The notes beneath the pieces are model-generated. The model ran no database searches and was not told the origin of the DNA. It saw only the letters and a program-made list of their open reading frames with translations. The position numbers were made by a program, and so were the translations under genes. 64,000 bases of DNA from Strongyloides papillosus (taxonomy: Eukaryota > Nematoda > Chromadorea > Rhabditida > Strongyloididae), in assembly GCA_005656395.1 (NCBI GenBank), contig SRSI01000004.1, forward strand, positions 1,302,001 to 1,366,000, given 5' to 3'. Shown here one piece after another: positions 38,882-53,718 of the stretch. The number at the start of each line of letters is the position of its first letter. Position 1 is the first letter of the stretch.

Positions 38882-40314
38882 ATGAATGATTCCATTCTAT
38901 TAACTGGTAAAAATAATTATAATTTAAGGTAATTTGTAACGTTAAAATATTTTATTCATTTATCTTTTAGATCATGGAAGGATAAAAGAGATGATTGGGT
39001 AGTTGTTTCGATATGGCTTGCAATGTTAACATATGCATTAATTTCTAATATTCTTATAATTTTTGGTATACTAAGAAGTAATACCATGAGAGCTGCAACA
39101 AGGTAAGGAAAAATAAGATTTTAATTATTTATTTAAAATTTTTTTCTTTAGTTATTGGTTTATAATATCATTGGCGATATGTGATATAATTATGATTATT
39201 ATAAGTCTTGTACATTTAGTACCAGCTACTGCATTTCATGATTCTTTTATCCAATTAGATTCATTAAGAAATATTGTAATGCTTTCACTTTATGATCTTT
39301 TTTGGTACACAGCTGTTCTCCAGTTAGGTTTAATGGCTTTAAATAGGTAAAATTATATTAGTAAATAATTTAATAATTTTTTTACTTTCTTGTAGATTTG
39401 TTAGTATTGTTTATCCAATGGAGTATAAATGTATTTTTTCGAGAAATAAAACAAAATGGTTTATAGCCATAATGTATATTGTTGGAGGAATTGTTTCGCT
39501 ACCAACATTACATCCATGTTGTAATATTGTATGGGATTCTGAATTATATATTACACGTTATTTAGCTGATTTTTCTTGGCATGCATATGTTGATATGACA
39601 GTTAATAGCTTTTCATTACTTGTAATGGTTGTTTCATATGCAATAATTATTTATAAAGTTCGAGAAAGTAGTAAAGCAATGGCTAAATACCAACTAACTA
39701 TTCGAACAAGGGTATATTTACATAAATATTTTCTCACTCAACTCTACATATATTTTAGCTCCTTTTCCAAAAGCAATCATCAGATACAGAGGGTACAAAA
39801 TTTAATTGTCGGACAATGTCATTATTACCCCCGAGAGGGCAAGTCTCAAAAAAAGAAATGAGATTATTTATTCAGGTAATAAAAATATATGTTAAAAAAT
39901 TTTACGATTACTTATTTATTAATAATATTATAGTTTTTTGTTGTTTCATTAGTATTTCTTATTACATGGACAACATGGCAATGGTTACCAACTATTTCTG
40001 ACTCTAAATGGGCATATTTTGTAATGACATCATTATTTTTTATCAATAATTCTGTTAATCCAACTGTATACATTATATTCAATACACAATTACGTAGGGA
40101 ACTTTGTTATATGTTTTGTAAGAATAAAACAATAAGAAATGGTCAATCAGGAAGATTTAGAAATAAAAATCCAGCAATGAAAATGCTTAATTATTTAGGA
40201 GGAAATCAACAAAAGAATGACCCAAGTTCAACGGATGGTGAAATGGTTAACTCAAATAGTATTTGTGGGGATCGCAAATTTTCAATAAATAACAAAAAAG
40301 CTGAAGATGTATAA
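38882..40314 (+). CDS. Orphan seven-transmembrane receptor, Srx-like
   Basis: Rhodopsin-class GPCR related to the nematode Srx chemoreceptor group. Exons are 38882-38928, 38971-39102, 39152-39346, 39396-39711, 39759-39875 and 39934-40314, giving 395 residues; introns are 42, 49, 49, 47 and 58 nt. TM1 is VVVSIWLAMLTYALISNILI. TM2 is in YWFIISLAICDIIMIIISLV. TM3 ends in LNRFVSIVYPMEY, where NRF replaces DRY, and is followed by the Srx-style FSRNKTKWF start of TM4. TM5 ends at YAIIIYKVRE. TM6 follows the EMRLFIQ segment typical of Srx. TM7 has NPTVYIIFNTQLRREL, an NPxxY variant. The C-tail is polar and about 70 residues long. All six exons join in frame, so the gene looks functional, unlike the srt gene at the left end. 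The ligand is unknown. It stands alone, whereas chemoreceptor genes often occur in clusters. Confidence 0.85.
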
Positions 40315-43300
40315 TGTTTACCAATAGTATAATATATTTGACCAGTTCAATTAATAATATTTGTTAGAACTTTTCAACTAATAATTATATTAGTTGGCTA
40401 AATATTATTAAATTTTCAATAATTTAAAAACGATTTTTATCAATTATTTTTCCCTAACATCACCTACAATAAAGCATAGCTTTAAAATGATTTTTGTAAC
40501 AAATATTTTTTATAAGAATTATAGGTAGATTATTGTATAAACGGAAAATGATAATTATATAAAGAAAAGATTGTGTCATTTATATTAAATATCTATAATT
40601 TTTTATTATTATGGCATTACTAAACATGAACCTTATTATTTGTTTATAAATTAGTATGCAAAAGAAAAATCTGACTAGATTCTAAATATATTCTCATTAT
40701 AATACTTAAGAAAATAACAAGTTCATTTATTTTGCAAGGGTGTTATTGAAAATTTTTATCTTTAAAATGAGATATTTGAAGAATATATAGAAAAATATCT
40801 CATTTTAAATACCATAAAATATTCAAATTACATTTGTTGTATCTTTTTAATCATTAATTGTAATGAATCGTTAAGTATTTTATTTCTTTAAATGCATGAT
40901 TTTTAATGTTTTTGTTAAAAGTTTATTGTTTTTGTAAATAAAACTAACAAATGTTTTAAAATTATTATAAATAGTTTGAAGAGAATTCAAATTGAAAATT
41001 TATGGTCTTCCAAAGTTTATACTGAAGATATTCAATTTATAGTATAAAGAATTTTAAATCATTTTATGTTGATTATGGTTATGAAAAAATATTATCTATA
41101 AAAATATTTCATAGATATATTTAATATAGAAATACTATAGCGAAAATGATATTTTTTAAAAGTTGTTTATTTATTTATTTAAAATATATTAATTGATTAC
41201 TACTAACTTAGTCTTCTTCCATCTTATTTTTGGTCTTGTATTTTAAGTTTACTATTTTGCAGTATATCTTTCATTAAATAAAATATTTTGCTTCTCTATA
41301 AATTTCAATGGTCAAATTGTTAAGAAAATAGTACGTTTAATATTTAAAGATTGTATTTACATTTCAAATGTTTACATTCACTTCAAATGCTCCAAAGAAT
41401 TAGTAAGTATAATTTAAAAATACTAAAAACAACAATATTATTATGTGTTTAGAATATAATAGTAAAAAAGTAGAAAATGGATGTGTCACAAATTTTTTGG
41501 CAAGTAATACTAGTATCAAATTAAAGTGATATTTTATAATTGTTATTTAATTTTATTACATTAACTTTACAGTCATAATTGTACCAGTTATTATTTATGA
41601 TATATTATAAGAGATTGTTTCTGTTAAATGTCTTATAAAATTATAAATCTAACAAATCATGCATTATTGAAGAATTTTAACAAAATTAGATATTATATTA
41701 TTGCATGTAATCATATGTTAAAACATATTATATTTTTACATGCAAAGTCTATGTAACCACTAAATATTTTAAAAGCAATTATATTTTGAAATCTTATACT
41801 AAAATGTATAACGATAAACTGTTTCCTTTATTATACAATATCATGAAAAATTTTGATATATGTTTTATTTATATTAAGTTAACGCAACTTTTTTTGTACT
41901 AAATATAGTTTATTTTCGACTAAACATACATAAGAATACTATTTTTCAAACTACTTACAAATAATTATTGTTTTCTTATAATAAAAATGTGAATTATGTA
42001 ATATATATTTAAAGATATTTGTTTGATTATTATTAACAATAATATTGTCCTCTTATTTATAATTTTCCTTCCTTTATTCTGTACAATAATGATTCATCTG
42101 CACTCTTTATCAAATCTCAACTCATTTTTGCTAGAATATAAAGATACTATGAAATGAAATTGTAATAGATTTCAATGTATTATATTAAACGAATTATACT
42201 TTTGAAACAAAAATTTAATCTGTATTAAATCTAATGAAATCTTTCTACAATTTTCTAAAAATGACAGTTTAAAAAGTATATGGTTGTTGAATGATTCTGT
42301 TAATTGTAATAATTTTCTTTTCAGGATAATTCAAATTAAAATTACTAGAAATATAAATATTTATTATTAAAAAAACATATTTTTAAATGAAGTAATCGTA
42401 GAAATGTATAAGTTGTTTAAAGTTTATTAATATTTCCACCCTTCTATATATAGTGATAATAAGAATTAACAAAAATTTATGTATTTTTCTTCAATAACAA
42501 TCATGGACGAAACTAATATTCAAGATTAAAAGTAACATTTATAGTAATTCTGAAATATCTTTTATTTTCATTGAAAATTTTTTTGTAAACCAGATTACTA
42601 ATGCTTTATTTTAAATGTAAAATACATTTTTAGGTGGTTTTATAACATTAAAAAACTTTTATTTTAAGATAAGATTTATCAATTTAAAGCCTTATAATTT
42701 TTTGCTTCGTCTTATGGCACAAAACACACATATACACGTATTGGAATAATTTTTTTAAACTTTTAATTAATCAAAAATCATGTAATTACTTTAATTTTTA
42801 TAGTATATTTCTTGAAAATAAATTATATATTAAAATAGTTTATTTCAATTATAATATTTTATTATTAATAATGCATCTAAAAAGTAATCTACTTTTCTAC
42901 TGCATAAGTAATAAAATTTTTAATATTAAACCTTACAATGATGATAATGACAAACTAAAATTGGCGTTTATTATAAAACATATACAATATTTAACAACCG
43001 TTTAAAGTATTATAGAAATTTACAAGTAATCTAAAACATGTTTCCCATGATATGGCATTAACGTCTATTTAACATTAATTTTTATGATTGATTTGTCATA
43101 AAATACTAGGAAAGTCATATAAAATTTTACTAAAAAAATTTTTTTGCTTTAGTTTTCAATAACTCATTTTACCTTTGATGTGTGTATAAATGGGCGAATT
43201 ATTCTTTTTATATTTTTACTTGTGTATGTTAAATTAAAAAAAATTCTCTTTACACAAATGATTATGTGTACAATATATATAATTATTGTATTTATGATAA

Positions 43301-46300
43301 AGTAATATTTATTAAACAATATTATAAATATTTTTCGTCAGATGTGAAAATTATATATTTTTTCAATTGTATGATATTATCTATATTAAATAAACACAAT
43401 ATGTTTTTAATCTTTTATCAGTTGTAAAATAATTTATCTCAAACATATAATTTAGAAGATTAAACTAAATAAAAAGTTTTACTAGGCATTAAAAATTTTT
43501 TACACTAAGTTGATTATTGAAATATATTCGAAAGTTTATTTTATATGTTCTTTTTAATTAATATGTTGTTTATATACTTGTATAATTATTTATGTTATCT
43601 ATTTACATGTATACGAAGAAAGTATCGTAGAATAATTTTGATTTATTAAACAATGTTTTTTACTAACAAAATATGTCTATAATTGAGAAATTGTAAAAGA
43701 CAAACAAATTTAATATTTATTATAATTAAAAAAAACTTTTCCATATCATATATAAAGTATATATGCGATTATGATTATGTCTATATTTTCAAATTTAAAT
43801 AACATTAAATTTATTGTCTTGACACTAAAATTATATATACGTGTGTTTTTTCTAATAAATACATAATTTATCTATTCATAAAATATTTACTTATTTATAA
43901 TTGTCATACTCTACTTGATTTATATTTTGAACATATACATAAAATGTTTTAATATTATTGTATTATTTATTGTTATTTATTTTAAATTGATTTGTTTAAA
44001 ATTTGAGGTTACATAATCTTGACCGTATTTCTATTTTATATTGAATTATAATTAATGCTTTGCAAATTTATTATATACTAAACAGTTAAGCAGTTTAATT
44101 TGTTTTTGTTCTGTAAAATTACCACTTCAATCCTTATAAAGACTGTTTCATTTATTTATTTTATATCAAGTACGTGAACATTAAACAACATTATATCTAA
44201 ATTTTTTCCGTCAAAAAATCAAAAATTATCACACAACGATAATTTCTATTTTCCATTAATTAGTTTACCATTTTTACTTAAAATTTACTAATTATTAGAA
44301 TCATTATAAAAATCCGGTAAACAAGCATAATATAATTGATTATATTATTATGAAATATTTAGTATTCTCTACCTTAATATATGTTTAAAAATTTACAATT
44401 CATGTATAATAAATGATATTTTAAATCGTATGATTTTAAAATTTTTTCATCTACTACTATAGACTTAAAGTTTATTATATAAAAATTCTCGTAAAACTTC
44501 ATTTCTATAAAATACCCTTTATAACAAATTATAAGAAAGGATTTTTTTGTCATTTTAAAAGTAACTTACTATTTAATATATTATTCTTTAAATGTTAATA
44601 CTTTTTGTAAACCATATAAGTTGATAATCTAGTACATATTTGAAATGAATTTCTAAAATGTATCTCTATTGGAGTACTTCGAGTCACATTAAAGTATTTG
44701 AATAATATATATTTACACGTTACTTATAATTACATTTCTTATATTACAAAAATTTTCAGTGCTAGCAAATATATTTTTAATTTTCTTCTCATATATCTTG
44801 CAATTTTATTATTGTACGTAAAAAATTTGTTAATATTAGTATTATCACAATGTCTGTTCATAAAAATTTCTAATATGTGTATTGAATTATGGGTAAATTT
44901 AATATGACTAAATACATTTTATTTTTGCTATACGACATCTCCGATATATACATATACAAAGAACTTTTTTGTTTTAAAAAATGACTAATATATTTTTAGG
45001 GTGACCTTAAATGATACATTTATATATTCCTCACAATTATATTTTTCAACCCAGCGAATACTTTTTGTTAAAAAAAGCCAGTAAAAGTGTAACTGTTGAT
45101 TAAGAAAAAGAACGTGATTGATTAATAAATGTACACTTATTTTGTTTGTTTGTACATTTTAATTACTTTCAAAATTTTTACTATTTTAAATTAACATTTT
45201 TTTACAAAAGTATAATTAATCATCTTGAAATACTTTGAAATGTAACATTCCCTATGTTTAGTTATAAAAGAATAAAATTATTGTTTTAACCATAGAAGTG
45301 ATATTATAATATGATTGAACCTTTATATATCAAAAATAGAATGAGTAATCATATTATATATTGTTTGAAATTAACAATACTTTGTACATTCTTGATATTT
45401 TTAATTAATATATAATATATATGGTGGGATATAATTAGTTTTAGTGTGAAACGACCTTTGACTATATTTTAAAAATCTGTTACCTTATATTAATGGAAAT
45501 AGATGGAACATAAAGAGATTTATATGAATAGATAGGTATTTAAAAGAGATATTTTATTATTTATATAATTTCAATGTGATTTAATTTATAGTAAAAAATT
45601 TATTCGAGGGTATTATATTCAACTCTTTTTTACCACTAAATTGTTTTTCTTTTTTTATCATTTTTAATTCTTTCTAATGATTTATCTTTTATTTGGAAAT
45701 TGTATAGTATGCAAAATATCTTTTTTAAAGAAAGTAGTAATGTTAAAAAATAATACAATGTCAGTTTTTTTGTAATATTATTATATATTTTTATAAAATT
45801 TCTTCCTGTTTTATAGGAAAAATAATGTATAAATTATTACTAATGACCTATATTTTTGAGAATAATATTCTTTAGCTTTACTTTGTAACGTATCTCTATT
45901 TATGCTGTTTTGAGTGGAATTAGTTTACTCTAAAATACATATTGTACCTTTATTTTACTGCAAAACTAAGAATATAAATACATATATATGTGGCATATAA
46001 TAACATACGTTTTTACTTTTCATTCAATCAATGACCACAATCATAAATGGACTGCATTACTTTCATATAGTTCTTGAACATTCAAAGTGTCTTTGCATTA
46101 TATTAACATAATAAAATTCTAATACAACATTTAGATTTCATATTATTTATATTTTAATAATCTTTTAAGTTTTCTCTTTCTCCATTATGTTTGTAAAAGA
46201 CTTATCCATTATACATTTGAAAATATTTAATCATTATGAAACTTTTGATATTTCTATATATAATTAAATTTTGTATATCTATATGTTTTTATGATTATAA

Positions 46301-49300
46301 AATTTAGAGAAAATTATATGTGTAGATGATTTGCATCATTAATTATTTATATTAATATATGAGAAAACTTAAAATTAAGTTTCTATTTAAGGAATTAATA
46401 ATATGTTTGTAAAAGTTAAATTTCTTATGACAAATTTTAGTTATTTTTGTTTCATAAAATTGAGATTTAAAAAAAATGTCTTCTTTTTGTATATTTAAAG
46501 CTCTTTTGGGAATAACTTTTAAACCAATCTTTATAAACATCGACTTCTTAACATTATTAGATAACATTTACATTTTTATTCAATACCAACAAACTTAGTG
46601 ATACATTTACATTTTACTGTCAAACTAGCTACAATAATACTATTTTTGATTCAAAAATATTTTTTAATAATAGAAGTCTGCCAATTTCATATTTATATGA
46701 AAAAACGATATTTTGAAACATCAAAATTTAGTATGATAGAATATATAATTATTATATAATTTACAACTTCTAATAATTATTTAAAGAAAAAAATTTTCAT
46801 TTTGATAAATAATATCTAATTCATTAGAACTATTGTTCATATTTTTTAATATTATCATAAGTTAACGTTAATGTGAAATTAAAAAAATTTTATATGTAAA
46901 CAAAAACATATTTATATAATATTATATTAATATATAAGTCAAATCTTCAATATTTCATTAATTTTTAGTAAAATTTGACTTTCAGAAATTTTTTCTTCCT
47001 TCAGTACCTCTTTTTCCCATATTGGAAAATTAAAGTTTTTTAAAATTTTACTAACTTAAAGATTACTACTATATAAATATGATTAACAAAAAAAGTATTA
47101 AATATATTAAAATTATTTCTTTCTATTAGTAAAAAGTGGCAAATATTTTTATCATTAAAAAATTGATATTTTTAAATTTAAAAATTTCATCAAGTCTTCT
47201 TTTTGTGGATTTATCAAAAGATACTAATTTTTATCATATTAAACAATGATGACACAAGCTTAAATGTTTTATCTCTAGAATAAATTTAATACAATTTGTA
47301 TTAATTTTCAATTTTTTTTATATTTTATTTTTTTTAATTTAAAGAGTTATTTGTTGTTAGTATAGAATATTTTGATTCTTTTGTGATTTTAACGATTCAA
47401 TTTTATTTATTTACACATATTTGTATTGAGTCAAAATAATTTTATTATTCTTTGTTCAATGTACTTTTCTTTTTGTCATTAATTGTATTAAAAAAATTAT
47501 TATTACTTATAGGCAATTTAACTTTAATACAAATATAAATATAATTTTTTTATTTTTCATAAATATTTAGTATCATTTATAGAGTTAAGCGAATTGTAGG
47601 AAAGTTTGTATACACTAAAATATTTCCATAATAATTATTAGGTTCAACTAAAAATTTTAGTTATTTAAAAGCTATCTGAATAGATTGAATATTTAAATAT
47701 AATTTTTAGTTCAAAACACTATATATTCCTTATGACTACAATTTTTAAAAACATTAAATAAGATATTTCTACTTTCAAATTATGGAACTTATTTTTAAAA
47801 AACTTTTTAAAACATTATAAATTAAGAAAATTGATGCATTTACTAATGAAATGTAGTATATATGTACACCAATAATCTTTTATAAATATTGCTACACATA
47901 AAAAGATATATGTTACTATATTTTGAAATGTTTTTATACAAAGTTGATTAAGTATTTTTATTTATTTATTCTAAAAAAATTATTTTCTTCCAACTTATAA
48001 TATAATAATAAAAGTTTCCATTTAAAATCAAATATCTATTGAACGTTTTTAGATATATACACAATTTAAATAATATTTACCATATATTTAAAAATAAGAA
48101 ATTTTTCGCCTCAATAATTTCATGGGAATAATTAGAATGCTTTAGTAGGGATAAGAATGTTTGTGTCTTTTATCACTATTTGATTATGACCGATTGTGTA
48201 ACTTTTATGCAATTGTATTATTCCACAATTTGAAATATTATTTGATAGTATAGTTTTAAATTATACAAAGGCAAGTAGTAATTTGATTGTTCTTATTGAA
48301 AAAAAAGTTGTTTTTACGTATCTTTTATTTGTGGTTTTAGAAGGATTTATGGACTATCAAGAATAATTACTGTTGCTATCTGCTTTTAAGAGCATGCTTT
48401 TCAAATTGGTTTATATAGATAATACATACATGTACATACACATATACATTTTTACTAAATATATTTAGTTAAACTTATTTTTAAATCTATGGAACTAAAT
48501 AAATATCAAACAACGTTTAAATGACTATTACGAAAAGTAATTTGAAAAATAATTAAATTTCTGATTAATATTTGTTTGAACTCCTAATAGTTTATTTATT
48601 TTAAAGTAAAAACGATAACCATTTACATTGAATTACTTTTTACATTTAATATTCATTTATAATATAGAAAGCTTTAAGCCGATTTATTTTTTTATACATC
48701 TTCTTTATGTTAATTCATACAAAATGAAATATTTTTCAAATACAAAAATTGCATATATTATTATTTTTAAAAATAATATTCTATCATTCAGATGATTTCT
48801 TTTGCTTTCCTACTTTTTACAAATATTATATCATTTTTTTTATTTTTTTTCAACTTATACATATTATCATTGATAAAGGAATTTTTTTGCCTCATTTTTT
48901 ACTATCATTCATCTCTATGGTATACTAAACAATAGAATAAAATTTTCAAAAACATTAGCCATTTTACTAATAAAAAATATAAAATTTAAGTTATATATCT
49001 TTTTTTTGTTTTAATATTAATTTTAATACTTATAGTATGGAAATGTAGAAATGACAAAATAAAATTTATTTGAATATCAAATATTATATTTTATAATGTT
49101 TTTTTTTAATTTTATGTAAAAAAAATACATTTAAGAACAAGAGAAGTACTGTGACATTATAACAACTCAGATTACCATTTTTGTTTTGATAACAACGGAT
49201 ATTATTAAGGTTTTTTTAATTGAAACAGGTACAAATAACTCAAATTCTTTAATACATATTTGTTACTTTGTTTGTACTTTTTAAATAAAAAATGCTTTAA

Positions 49301-49399
49301 AAAAGGAAAGTCGCTTAAATATATATGAAATTTAATTTACCGATTGCGCAGTTAAAAGTTGTTGTATTTCGCATATCTTTAAACATTTCAAAATTGTTG
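40315..49399. other. Large gene-poor AT-rich region
   Basis: About 9 kb between the Srx-like receptor and apl-1, both on the plus strand. Frames near 44698 and 46352(-) are short and compositionally random. No tRNA, hairpin RNA or repeat array was recognised. The apl-1 promoter presumably lies at the right end. Confidence 0.4.
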
Positions 49400-49709
49400 A
49401 CATATATATTCGATTTCTACCTTAGTTGAGTTGTTATCTTTGTAAGTATAAGATTTCATTTAATATATTATATTATGTTCTTCAAAAAGTATACAACAAA
49501 AATTGTTCATTGATATTTTATCTATTCATATATTTTTCAATTTTGTACTAGAATTAAAATTCCATTTTAAAATATTTGTTTTTATATATCACAAGATAAC
49601 TCAAAATAACTTTTAATATTCTAGGTATTTATTGCTTTTTATTTTGAATTACGTATATTTTTATCATTTAATATCTATATAATAATATTAATTTTTTATT
49701 TATAGAAAA
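49400..49709 (+). promoter_or_regulatory. Putative apl-1 promoter and 5' UTR intron
   Basis: A TATATAT element near 49402 precedes a short possible leader exon. A donor GTAAGTAT at 49442 and an acceptor TTTATAG ending at 49705, four bases before the apl-1 ATG, would bound a 264-nt 5' UTR intron. Alternatively the acceptor at 49705 is a spliced-leader site. Evidence is splice-signal matching only. Confidence 0.35.
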
Positions 49710-52101
49710 ATGCTGCCGGGTAGTATATTTATTTTTCTACTCCAAATAATATTTTCTTTTGCATCACCAAAAGATGTAAGTTTATATTTTCCTGTATTTT
49801 TTTATTGTATCTTTTTAAGGGTATTTATGCTTCAATTGATACCCCCATTCCAACAAAATTACATTCAAAATTTATTCCAATGGTTGCTTTCTTATGTGGT
49901 TACCGTAATAAGTTTTCAAATGAAAATGGTGGTTGGACAACAGATACAAATAAATTTGCTACATGTCTAACTGGAAAGTTAGATATTTTGAAGTATTGCC
50001 GTAAGGTATGTTAATATTTAACAAAATAATAGTGAAAAATTTTTTAAAATAATCTTCGATAATTTTCAATATTCTATTAAATTTTAAATTAATTATATGC
50101 TAAAATATTTTAATAATGATATTAATCTTTTAATTTTAGGTTTATCCAAATTTAAATATTACCAATATTGTTGAAAACTCCCATGAAGAAACTATTGATA
50201 AATGGTGTAGAGAAGATACACCTAATTGTAAATTCAGTCATACTGTTCGCCCTTACAAATGTATTGATGGTGAATTTGTTGCTCAGGCACTTCAAGTTCC
50301 AAATGGTTGTATGTTTGGACATATGAGTAGTAGATCTATGTGTAGCGATTATTCACAATTAAATAATAAAGCTTTTAATGAATGTATTAAGATGAAGGAT
50401 AATAATGGAAAACCAATGGTTCTTCGATCATTCTCAGTCCTCCAACCATGTGCTATTGATCTTTTCCGTGGTGTTGAATATGTCTGTTGTCCAACAATTA
50501 TAAAAAACAAGAGTAATGAATTTTTAACTAATGATATTAATGAAATAACAGAAGGGAATGATTTTGATGATGATGTGTTTGGTTCAGATGATTTGTTAAA
50601 TATAATTGAAAATGACGATAATGGTACACTTCTCGATAAAGGCGAACAAGATCCATATTTTAAGGAAATCACGAATGCAAATAATGAGCATGAAAAGTTT
50701 AGAGAGGCTGAAAAACGCTTAGAACAAAGACATAGGAGTGAAGTTTCAAGAATAATTAATGTTTGGTCTGAATTATATGATAGATATAAGAATATGAAAG
50801 ATAACGATACTAATGAAGCAGAGAAATATAAAAAAGATATGGTAAGAAAGTTTAGAAAAACTGTTGCAAATATTGAGGAAGAAAATAAAGAGATGAAGAA
50901 AGAAATTGAAACAGTACACGAGGAGAGACTGAAAAATATTTTTAATGAAAGAAAAAGAAAGGCAACTCACGAATTTCGTGAAGCTTTGGCTCGTCATGTT
51001 GAGAAAGATAACAAAATTGAAGTATTACGTACCCTTAAAGCATGTATTCGTTCAGAAGAAAAAGATAGATATCATATGCTTAACAGATATCGTCATTTAC
51101 TTCGCACAGATGCAGTTGAAGCTGAGAAATATAAAATTGAACTTCTCCATAATCTTAAATATATAGATTTGCGTATTAACGGCACAATTGCAATGCTTGA
51201 TGATTTCCCACAACTCGCTGAAGCAATTGGACCTATTGTTAAATCATTTTGGCGTGAGTATCGTAAAGAACATACACCTGAAATTGAATCTGACGTCCTT
51301 TCTAATGCCATAGGAGAAAACGATAATGTTAAACTTGTAAATTTATATAAAACTCACTATGAGAAACTCCATGAGGCAGAAAAAAATATAAGAAAAAAGT
51401 ATTTCTCAAAGGGAAATATTAAAAAAGCCACAACAACACCTAGACCAACAACAACCACAACAACTTCAACTATTCCTCCAGCAACAGAAATTAACAAAAA
51501 TAGTATATATAATGAATTGGAAAAAGCTGACCTTGAAAAAGGGGACAACGATAAATCAAATGAAGTTAATGATATTGAATATGTCAAATTTAATAAAAAC
51601 CAAACAGACGATAGAAGTGATTATGATGAAGATGAAGATGATAATGATGATGATGACTCTGATACATCAGAGGAGGGAAATAATAATAAAAAACAAGAAA
51701 CATTTAATGATTCTGAGGAAGATAATGTTCCAGTAGAAATCGAACCTATAATTTCAGGTCCAATAATGGATTCAACATTCGATGAAAATCCATCATATGT
51801 TAAACTTTCAAAGATGGATCATGATCGTCAATTATATTCTTATAATAAATCTCAAAGTTACCTTTCAAGTAACTTCATTATATATGGTTTTATTGGAACA
51901 TTATGTTGTGTATTCTTCGTTGCAGCTATAACATTATACTCTAAAAATAGACATAGTGGATTCGTTGAAGTTGACGTCTGTACACCAGAGGAACGTCATG
52001 TTAATAGTATGCAAATTAATGGTTACGAAAATCCAACATATACTTATTTTGACGCTAATGCACCTGTCAAATCTCAAAATGAGGAGTCTTTAAAGCAATA
52101 A
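49710..52101 (+). CDS. apl-1: Amyloid precursor-like protein
   Basis: Type I membrane protein, single nematode homologue of mammalian APP. Exons 49710-49775, 49820-50005 and 50140-52101 give 737 residues; introns are 44 and 134 nt. A signal peptide (~1-18) is followed by the E1 growth-factor-like domain (KFIPMVAFLCGYRNKF, C-rich) and the copper-binding-like domain ending in VEYVCCP (~201). An acidic linker leads to the helical E2 domain (~265-460, from EHEKFREAEKRLEQRH). A Thr-rich and then Asp/Glu-rich stalk follows. The transmembrane helix is ~663-684, and the cytoplasmic tail has the NPxY-type sorting motif GYENPTY at ~713. As in other invertebrate homologues, no amyloid-beta-like segment is seen next to the membrane. 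The His-x-His-x-His metal site of the copper domain is not conserved: SDYSQLNNKAFNEC lies in its place, though H145 of MFGHMSS is kept. The gene is complete and the orthology is confident. Confidence 0.97.
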
Positions 52102-53088
52102 ATTGTCTAAAAAATTCAATGCGTTTTTATTATTTTTCTTGATTCTTTTAATACCAATCAAAAAAACCCAATAACAAATTAACAATGTATTTTTTTATCG
52201 AACAGTAAAATTGTAATTTTAGTCGTGTACAAGTCTGAAAGTGATGATTCATGCTGTCGTAGCTTAAAATTAATAAATTATAAAATTTACCAGAAATCTT
52301 TTATCAACATTAATAATGAAAAGGAATCCTACATATTAATGGAAAAAATGTATAACAAATAATTAATTAATTACTATCTCTATTTTTTATTTCTCTTAAA
52401 CAATATATTTAACCACAAAGTATACCCTTAGTTTTTTTAATCGAAATGTTTTCTTTGTATTAATCAAAATTTTTAATTAATTTTTAGTTTAGTTGCCGCA
52501 AAGTTGTGGAACTTTTTTTTACTTAGTGTTATGTATCTTTTTTTGATGAAACAATTTTATTGTACCAACAATTATATAAAATTTTGATAAGATACATATT
52601 ATTGATATATCAGTTTCAATAAACATTAAGAGAAATTTTTTGTTTACATAACAAATTTATATATTAATTAGATAATCTTTTTAAATTTTCTTTGATAATA
52701 CAAATAATAAAATGATGTGTGTTTATTTTATTAGTAAAAATTTAAAAAAAATGATATTTACAAACAACAAATTATACTGTTATATAAAAGATAAAATTTG
52801 TATAAAAATAAATGACATCAAATGAATATAAAGATTAGTAATTAAATGATTAAAATTTGATGACAAAATTAGAAATCTTAAATGATATACTAAAAAAAGT
52901 TGTTTGTCATTTGAACTTCTCTAAATATCTAGAGAATTTAAACGTATTGTTGAAATGATTTTTTCAATCTTCAATTAAAATAAATCACTCAATATATCAT
53001 AACATTTCATATGAAATATGTAAAAAAAAGTCATTTGATTGTTAAATGATAAAAAAATTGATAAATTTCAATTAATATATTCTTTTTT
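52102..53088. other. Convergent 3' spacer between apl-1 and the small heat-shock gene
   Basis: About 1 kb holding the apl-1 3' UTR (AATAAA at 52618-52623 is a candidate polyadenylation signal) and the 3' end of the minus-strand heat-shock gene. No further gene is seen. Confidence 0.4.
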
Positions 53089-53718
53089 TTAAATTCCTCT
53101 TAATGCTGTGATTTTTAATTTACCTCTCCTAAAATAAAATATATATTATTGAATTGCTAAACTTACTCATCTAATTCTGTTGCAATAAATTCATTTCTTA
53201 CATCTTCTGGAATAACAAATTTTCTACTAAATTTTTTAACTATGGTTGTAGAGTTATTAAGATTAATTTCTTGCTCAGCAATTACAGTAAGACGGCCTTT
53301 TTCAACATAAACTTGAACATCTTCTGGTTTAAAATTAGACATATCAATAAAAACAGTAATTTTTTTGCGCTCATATATCATCTAAAAGAAAAATGTTTAT
53401 AATTATTATTTTAAAAAAATTTACCTTAGATGGTGTTTCTCTTATCTTTGTCAATTGTTGGTCCATCTCCTTGACAGATGAATTATAGTCAAAAGGACTT
53501 TTTTTATTTCTTATATTGTTGTCCTTGTTGTAACTATAAAATGATGGATTTCCACCAATTCTTTTTTGTTTTTGATAATTTGTATAACTACTTATGTTAT
53601 TTGAAAAAACTGGAGTATAGAATGGTTCTGGTAACAATTTATCAGTATACAATGAAGATGACAACATCTGTGGTGAATGGCGTTGTAGATGTCTAGTGGT
53701 TTGTGAATTTGGGGCCAT
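53089..53718 (-). CDS. Small heat-shock protein (alpha-crystallin/HSP20 family)
   Basis: ATP-independent holdase chaperone family. Minus-strand exons are 53718-53425, 53381-53167 and 53128-53089, giving 182 residues; introns are 43 and 38 nt. The last exon supplies only GKLKITALRGI and the stop, and is reached by splicing inside a GATGAG|TAA that would otherwise look like the end. Residues 1-98 are a polar, Ser/Asn/Tyr-rich N-terminal region. The alpha-crystallin domain (~99-182) runs from YERKKITVFIDMSNFKPEDV through VEKGRLTVIAEQE to FSRKFVIPEDV and LDERGKLKITAL. The protein stops right after the last beta-strand, with no C-terminal extension and no I-x-I/V motif, so its oligomer assembly probably differs from typical members. 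No clear heat-shock element was found upstream, so constitutive or developmental expression is as likely as heat induction. Confidence 0.88.

Noticed and set aside
46352..46567. 71-codon minus-strand frame
   Set aside because: Lys/Asn/Ile-rich, no motif and no splice context.
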